Positions 12,676 to 16,518 of a stretch of 16,518 bases of DNA are shown one piece after another. The first letter of the stretch is position 1; each line of letters opens with the position of its first letter. Origin of the DNA: Actinomycetota bacterium (GTDB lineage Bacteria > Actinomycetota > Acidimicrobiia > Spongiisociales > UBA11373). Below the pieces are notes generated by a model, which made no database searches, was not told the DNA's origin, and saw nothing but the letters and a program-made list of their open reading frames with translations. Location: contig DNGH01000016.1 of assembly GCA_003486285.1 (NCBI GenBank), positions 1-16,518 of the forward strand, read 5' to 3'. The translations under genes and the position numbers were made by a program.

Positions 12676-14231
12676 GCCGCAGCCTGTGCCGGTCCCGCCG
12701 GCGCCCCGGGCACCTCGGCGTGGGCTCCGACATAGGCGGTGTCGCGCAGCGGCAGTTCCGGGACGAACCACACCACGACGAGACCGATCACTGCGATCGG
12801 CACGGCCCACAGGAACACCGCCGACACCGACCGGGCAAACGATTCGACGACCGCGACCTGCACGGCGGGGTCGAGGGCGCGGATCTGTTCCGGGCTCCCC
12901 ACGAGGAGCGCGGGATCGATGCCCTCGGAGCCGGCGGGTAGAAGCCGCGGCATCCAGTGCCCGAGCCGGGCGGTGAGGATCGCCCCGAACACCGCAGTGC
13001 CGAAGGCGCCACCGAGCGAGCGAAAGAAGGCGGTGGTCGAGGTGGCGACACCTAGGTCGCGATGCTCCACCGCGTTCTGCACCGCGATCACCAGCACCTG
13101 CATCACCATGCCGAGCCCGAGACCGAGCAGCAGCATGAACGCCGAGGACTCGAGGCGGGTGGTCGAGGAATCCATCGTCGACAGCAGCAGCAGGGCCACA
13201 GACGTCAGCGCCATGCCGGTGATCGGGTAGCGGCGGTAGCGCCCGCTGCGGGTGATCAGTCGTCCCGTGGTGATCGAGGAGCCGATGATCCCCACCATGA
13301 GGGGGAGGATGAGCAGGCCGGAGTTGGTGGCCGTGGCGCCGGTCACCACCTGGAGGAAGAGCGGGAGGAACACGATCCCGCCGAACATCGAAAGGCCGAG
13401 GACGAACCCCCCCAGGCCGGTGAGGGTGTAGGTGCGATTGCGGAACAGCCGCAGCGGCAGGATCGGCTCGGCGGCGCGCCGCTCCCGGAACAGGAAGAGA
13501 CCGCTGAGCAGGGCCCCCGCCAGTGCCAGGCCGACGATCTGGGCGGAGCCCCAGGGGTACTCGCTCCCACCGAGAACGGTCACCAGCAGCAGCGCGGTCA
13601 CGGCGCTGACCAGAAGCCCGGCACCGGCGTAGTCGACCTTGTGGGGCTGGCGCAGGAAGGGGAGGTTGAGCGCGGTCGTGGTCACGATCAGGGCCACGAT
13701 CCCGATCGGGACGTTGATGTAGAAGACCCAGCGCCAGGTGAGGTGGTCGGTGAAGAAACCGCCGATGAACGGCCCGGCCACGCTGGAGAGGGCGAACACC
13801 GCACCGACGTAGCCCTGGTAGCGGCCCCGCTCCCGGGGCGAGAGGATGTCGCCGATGATGGTGAGGGCCATCACCATCAGCCCGCCGGCACCCAACCCCT
13901 GGATGGCGCGGAAGACGATCAACTGCTCCATCGACTGGGCGATGCCCGACAGCACCGAGCCGATCAGGAAGACCACGATGGCGAACTGGAACACGATCTT
14001 GCGCCCGTACAGGTCGCTGACCTTCCCGTAGAGCGGGGCCGAGGCGGTGGAGGTGAGCAAGTAGGCGGTGACCACCCACGAGAGGTGATCCAGGCCACCG
14101 AGCTCGCCCACGATCGTCGGCAGGGCGGTGGAGACGATCGTCTGGTCCAGGGCAGCGAGGAACATGCCCAGCATCAGGCCGCTGAAGACGACGAGGATCT
14201 GGCGATGGGTCAACTTGATCTGAGCGGTCAA
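12669..14231 (-). CDS. DHA2-family (14-TM) MFS drug/proton antiporter
   Basis: Inner-membrane exporter of 520 residues driven by the proton gradient, of the EmrB/QacA type. I start it at TTG 14231, with AGGGGA a few bases upstream; the only early ATG falls inside TM1. TM1 contains LDQTIVSTALPTI (28-40, the DHA motif D1). Motif A between TM2 and TM3 is GKVSDLYGRK (69-78). The TM5 motif C and following segment read GPFIGGFFTDHLTWRWVFYINVP, typical of the 14-TM branch. About fourteen hydrophobic segments can be counted, with a long exterior loop before the last one (GSEGIDPALLVGSPEQ). The C-terminal tail is Ala/Pro-rich. The gene lies 50 nt downstream of the GNAT gene, probably co-transcribed, and converges on the regulator with one base between stops. 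Drug specificity is not predictable. Confidence 0.92.
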   Translation of the reverse strand: MTAQIKLTHRQILVVFSGLMLGMFLAALDQTIVSTALPTIVGELGGLDHLSWVVTAYLLTSTASAPLYGKVSDLYGRKIVFQFAIVVFLIGSVLSGIAQSMEQLIVFRAIQGLGAGGLMVMALTIIGDILSPRERGRYQGYVGAVFALSSVAGPFIGGFFTDHLTWRWVFYINVPIGIVALIVTTTALNLPFLRQPHKVDYAGAGLLVSAVTALLLVTVLGGSEYPWGSAQIVGLALAGALLSGLFLFRERRAAEPILPLRLFRNRTYTLTGLGGFVLGLSMFGGIVFLPLFLQVVTGATATNSGLLILPLMVGIIGSSITTGRLITRSGRYRRYPITGMALTSVALLLLSTMDSSTTRLESSAFMLLLGLGLGMVMQVLVIAVQNAVEHRDLGVATSTTAFFRSLGGAFGTAVFGAILTARLGHWMPRLLPAGSEGIDPALLVGSPEQIRALDPAVQVAVVESFARSVSAVFLWAVPIAVIGLVVVWFVPELPLRDTAYVGAHAEVPGAPAGPAQAAAG

Positions 14232-14281
14232 CGGATTCCCCTGCGGTCGGCTCCGACGGCCGCCCGACGCGACCCGCGACG

Positions 14282-14863
14282 CTACCGCAGTTGCCTGCGC
14301 ATCAAAATCCGGGGCTTGCCCCCGGTCCGTGCCCCGGTCTCGACCACCCGGTGGAACCCGGCCCGCTCGAACATCCCGGTGGTGCCGACGTAGGCGAAGG
14401 CGGTGCTGATCCGCTCCCCGGCGGTGTCCGCCGGGTAGCCCTCCACCATCGTGGCTCCGCGGCTGCGGGCATACTCCACGGCACCCTCGAGCAGCGCGCC
14501 GGCGACCCCGCGGCGGCGGAACCCGGGACGCACCACGAAGCAGACGATGCTCCACACCGGGATGTCGTCGATCCGGGGAATGGTCCGGGACCGGACCAGG
14601 CGGCCCATCTCCGAGCGCGGACCCAGGGCACACCACCCCACCGGCTCGCCATCGACATAGGCGAGCACCCCGGGGGCATCCTCGCGGGAGCACAGCTCCC
14701 GCAGGTGCTGCGGGCGCGCCGCGCCGCGCACGGCTCCGAACTCGGACGAGGTGAGGCGGAAGTAGAGACACCAGCAGGCCGGAGCGTCCTCGTGATCCGG
14801 CGCCAGCAGCGTGGCGACGTCGTCGAAGCGGTCGGCGGTGGCCGGATGGATCTCGATCGGCAC
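14282..14863 (-). CDS. GNAT-family N-acetyltransferase
   Basis: Acetyl-CoA-dependent acetyltransferase of 193 residues. The acetyl-CoA loop (motif A) is FVVRPGFRRRGVAGALLEG (109-127), preceded by the strand VWSIVCF. EPVGWCALGPR forms the beta-bulge region. The N-terminal CWCLYFRL (30-37) is a feature of a recurrent actinobacterial GNAT subgroup. The acceptor is unknown. GTG at 14863 has no good Shine-Dalgarno site. TAGCCT on the minus strand (14876-14871) ends exactly seven bases before the GTG, so a leaderless mRNA is likely. It is followed by the exporter gene, which makes a detoxification or resistance pair possible but unproven. Confidence 0.88.
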   Translation of the reverse strand: MPIEIHPATADRFDDVATLLAPDHEDAPACWCLYFRLTSSEFGAVRGAARPQHLRELCSREDAPGVLAYVDGEPVGWCALGPRSEMGRLVRSRTIPRIDDIPVWSIVCFVVRPGFRRRGVAGALLEGAVEYARSRGATMVEGYPADTAGERISTAFAYVGTTGMFERAGFHRVVETGARTGGKPRILMRRQLR

Positions 14864-14913
14864 CCTGTCGAGGCTACTGGAATGGGTCTCACCCCCGCCC
14901 TACGCTGCGCGCC
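14864..14913. promoter_or_regulatory. Divergent pair of candidate leaderless promoters
   Basis: In 50 bp there are two TANNNT boxes. TAGCCT on the minus strand (14876-14871) lies seven bases before the GNAT GTG. TACGCT on the plus strand (14901-14906) lies seven bases before the metalloprotease GTG. Neither gene has a clear ribosome site, as expected for leaderless transcripts starting at the initiation codon. Confidence 0.6.
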
Positions 14914-15612
14914 GTGACCGCATCTCTCCTGATCGTCGACGGGCTGCCGATCGAGGTCACCCGCAAGAAGATCAAGCACCTCAACCTCACGGTGCAGCCA
15001 CCGGAAGGCCGGGTGACCGTGTCGGCGCCGCACCGTATGGGTGATGGCGAGATCGCCGAGTTCGTGGACTCGCGGCGGGAGTGGATCGAGCGGCATCGGG
15101 ATCGATTGCGCCGCACCGCCCCCAAGGCCCTGGCCGATGACTCCATCCAGCGGATCTGGGGGCAGCCGCATCCGGTGCGCGTCGTCCCCAGCACCCGCGC
15201 CTACGCCTCCCTCGACCCCCGCGGTCGTATGGTGGTGCGGGTTCCCCCCGCCTCCGACGCCGCGGTGCGCCGGTTGGCGGTGGATCGCTGGCTGCGGCGC
15301 GAGGTGGGGCGCGCCCTCCCGGAACTGGAACGGCGCTGGGCCCCGGCGCTGGGGGTCGAGGTGACCTCCTGGACGATCCGGCGCATGAGCACCCGATGGG
15401 GCACCGCCAACCCGGAGGTCGGCCGGATCACGCTGAACCTCGAACTGGCCACCGAGATCCCCGAGTACCTCGAGTACGTGGTGGTGCACGAGATGGTCCA
15501 CCTGCGCGAACCGGGGCACGGGGTCCGTTTCCAGCGCCTCATGGACCGCCACCTTCCCGACTGGCGCAAGCTCCGCGCCGCCCTGAATCGGACCGCTCCC
15601 GGCGGCCGGTAG
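14914..15612 (+). CDS. YgjP/DUF45-type (SprT-like fold) zinc metalloprotease
   Basis: Predicted zinc-dependent metallopeptidase of 232 residues in the widespread YgjP (DUF45, M48-related) family, whose cellular role is poorly defined. The active-site helix is VVHEMVHLREPGHGVRF: HEMVH at 192-196 with the third ligand H202. Before it comes the family motif RRMSTRWGTANP (156-167; most relatives have MxxRWGSC). The N-terminal half holds the KKIKHLNLTVQPPEGRVTVSAP strand pair and a basic helix (SRREWIERHRDRLR). The GTG start is preceded seven bases earlier by TACGCT, suggesting leaderless expression. It is divergent from the GNAT gene and appears to be monocistronic, since a separate promoter-like box follows it. 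Confidence 0.9.
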   Translation: MTASLLIVDGLPIEVTRKKIKHLNLTVQPPEGRVTVSAPHRMGDGEIAEFVDSRREWIERHRDRLRRTAPKALADDSIQRIWGQPHPVRVVPSTRAYASLDPRGRMVVRVPPASDAAVRRLAVDRWLRREVGRALPELERRWAPALGVEVTSWTIRRMSTRWGTANPEVGRITLNLELATEIPEYLEYVVVHEMVHLREPGHGVRFQRLMDRHLPDWRKLRAALNRTAPGGR

Positions 15613-15649
15613 GCCCGACCCCAACGGCGGGAGTCTCACCCCGATCGCC

Positions 15650-15655
15650 TAGCGT
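15650..15655 (+). promoter_or_regulatory. Candidate -10 box for the extended SDR gene
   Basis: TAGCGT matches TANNNT and would place transcription start near 15662. That gives a leader of about 20 bases with GGAGGAG (15670-15676) six bases before the ATG. A good -35 hexamer is not obvious. Confidence 0.45.
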
Positions 15656-15682
15656 GGCTCCGGCAAATCGGAGGAGTGCGGG

Positions 15683-16518
15683 ATGGCGGAGGAAGGCCTC
15701 GAAGGCGCGGCGGTACTGGTCACGGGAGCCGGTCTCGTCGGCACGAGGTTGATCAATGCTCTCATTGCAGCGAAGGTCGGCAAGGTCCGGGTCCTCGACG
15801 CTTCGGTCGATCGCCTCGCAGCCCTGGGGAATGGCGTCGACCCACTCACCGGAGACATCAACGATCCCGCCGTCGCTTCTCAAGCCGTGTCCGGCGTCGA
15901 CTACGTCTTCCACACTGCCGCCATCCTCGAAGGCAACGATGTCGCCGCCTACCACCGCGTGAATCACCGCGGCACGGAGGTGATCGCTTCGGCTGCAGCC
16001 GACGCCGGCGGGGTGGACCGCTTCGTCCACCTCTCCTCGGTCACGGTGTACGGCTACGCCCATGGCGACATCGACGAGACCCGGCCGATCGACCCGAAGC
16101 CGGAGGCGTATTCGGCCTCGAAGGCGGCGGGTGAGATCGCGGCGTTCCGCATCGGCAGGGAGAGCGGTATGCCAGTCACCGCGATCCGCCCCGCCGGGGT
16201 TTTCGGGCCGGGAAGCCGCTACTTCTCCGGCACCTTCATGAAGCGGGCGCTGCAGCGGCCCATCAAGATGGTGGGCAACGGCAAGGGCTCGCAACCGGTG
16301 ATCTTCGTGGACGACCTGGTCGATCTGATGATGGTCGTGGCCACCCATCCCGCCGCCGTCGGCGAGGTCTTCCATTGCGCGATCGATCCCTCACCCACGG
16401 TGAAGCAGTATCTGCACGCCTATGGGCGTCTGGTCGGCAACGAGAGTTGGCTGGGGATTCCCACGGGACTCGTCGCCACCGTCGGGGCGATCATCGTGCC
16501 GTTCCAGAAGAAGGAGAC
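15683..16518 (+). CDS. NAD-dependent epimerase/dehydratase (extended SDR, 3-beta-HSD-like), partial
   Basis: Extended short-chain dehydrogenase whose first 278 codons are visible; the C-terminus is beyond the right edge. GGAGGAG six bases upstream fixes the ATG. The Rossmann motif is VTGAGLVG (13-20), followed by VRVLDAS at the end of strand 2, where the Asp suits NAD. DYVFHTAAIL and the catalytic set SSVTVYG (118-124), Tyr143 and Lys147 in YSASKAAGE are all intact. IRPAGVFGPGS and VIFVDDLVD complete the epimerase pattern. The last visible part, GLVATVGAIIVPFQKKE, is hydrophobic, as in the membrane-associated tail of 3-beta-hydroxysteroid dehydrogenase/isomerase-like members. A sugar-nucleotide epimerase, a sterol or hopanoid-type dehydrogenase or another reductase is possible; I cannot choose. 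Confidence 0.9.
   Translation, partial: MAEEGLEGAAVLVTGAGLVGTRLINALIAAKVGKVRVLDASVDRLAALGNGVDPLTGDINDPAVASQAVSGVDYVFHTAAILEGNDVAAYHRVNHRGTEVIASAAADAGGVDRFVHLSSVTVYGYAHGDIDETRPIDPKPEAYSASKAAGEIAAFRIGRESGMPVTAIRPAGVFGPGSRYFSGTFMKRALQRPIKMVGNGKGSQPVIFVDDLVDLMMVVATHPAAVGEVFHCAIDPSPTVKQYLHAYGRLVGNESWLGIPTGLVATVGAIIVPFQKKE

Noticed and set aside
11234..12733. 499-codon minus-strand open frame opposite the SDR and XRE-cupin genes
   Set aside because: Low-complexity Arg/Asp/Gly composition; both plus-strand genes have clear folds and good starts.
13062..14393. 443-codon plus-strand open frame opposite the DHA2 exporter
   Set aside because: His/Asp/Glu-rich composition is the usual antisense image of a membrane protein gene; no homology seen.
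14302..15639. 445-codon minus-strand open frame opposite the metalloprotease
   Set aside because: The plus strand has the HEMVH metalloprotease with all family motifs; the minus frame is featureless and runs out of frame through the GNAT gene.
1..16518. tRNA, rRNA, insertion sequences, phage genes or attachment sites
   Set aside because: I found no transposase or integrase motif, cloverleaf, or long terminal repeats; gaps between genes are all under 90 bases.

Overview
The window looks like chromosomal DNA from a high-GC actinobacterium, most likely of the class Acidimicrobiia. The base composition is strongly GC-rich. The solute-binding lipoprotein carries a Thr-tetrad/Ala linker of the kind often seen in Acidimicrobiia. 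Several starts have TANNNT boxes about 7 nt upstream, which is the actinobacterial leaderless-promoter pattern. The class assignment is inference; no rRNA or other marker is present. Coding density is very high and no gene-free stretch exceeds 90 bases.

Region 1 (1-11237, minus strand) is one compact run of ten genes with overlaps or short gaps. Transcription runs right to left: L-2-hydroxyglutarate oxidase-like flavoenzyme, 3-hydroxyisobutyrate dehydrogenase-like reductase, bicupin, M24 (creatinase/aminopeptidase P fold) hydrolase, TPP-dependent E1 alpha and beta subunits of acetoin dehydrogenase type, ATZ/TRZ-type amidohydrolase, ABC permease, solute-binding lipoprotein, and the ABC ATPase, which runs off the left edge. 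Start/stop overlaps (4, 13, 11, 1 and 4 nt) argue for a single translationally coupled transcript. Together the genes read as: import a small, probably nitrogen-containing molecule, hydrolyse C-N bonds (M24, amidohydrolase), then oxidise, decarboxylate and reduce the carbon skeleton. The substrate is not identifiable from the sequence.

Region 2 (11238-12667) is an 83-bp divergent promoter followed by a plus-strand pair: an SDR-fold protein lacking the YxxxK catalytic pair, and an XRE-HTH/cupin regulator that is the natural candidate to control the catabolic operon. A 15-bp motif (TGTGyAGTGTsACTG) occurs in this divergent region and again before the second gene of the operon, making it a candidate operator.

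Region 3 (12661-16518) is apparently unrelated housekeeping or accessory content. It holds a DHA2-type 14-TM multidrug exporter and a GNAT acetyltransferase (minus strand), a divergently transcribed YgjP/DUF45-type zinc metalloprotease, and a partial extended SDR (NAD-dependent epimerase/3-beta-HSD-like) cut by the right edge. The convergent stops of the regulator and the exporter lie in a 15-bp perfect palindrome.

The main item of interest is the ten-gene catabolic operon. It combines families seldom described together, and two of its hydrolases have substitutions at metal-ligand positions (M24 Asp to Cys, amidohydrolase Asp to Glu).
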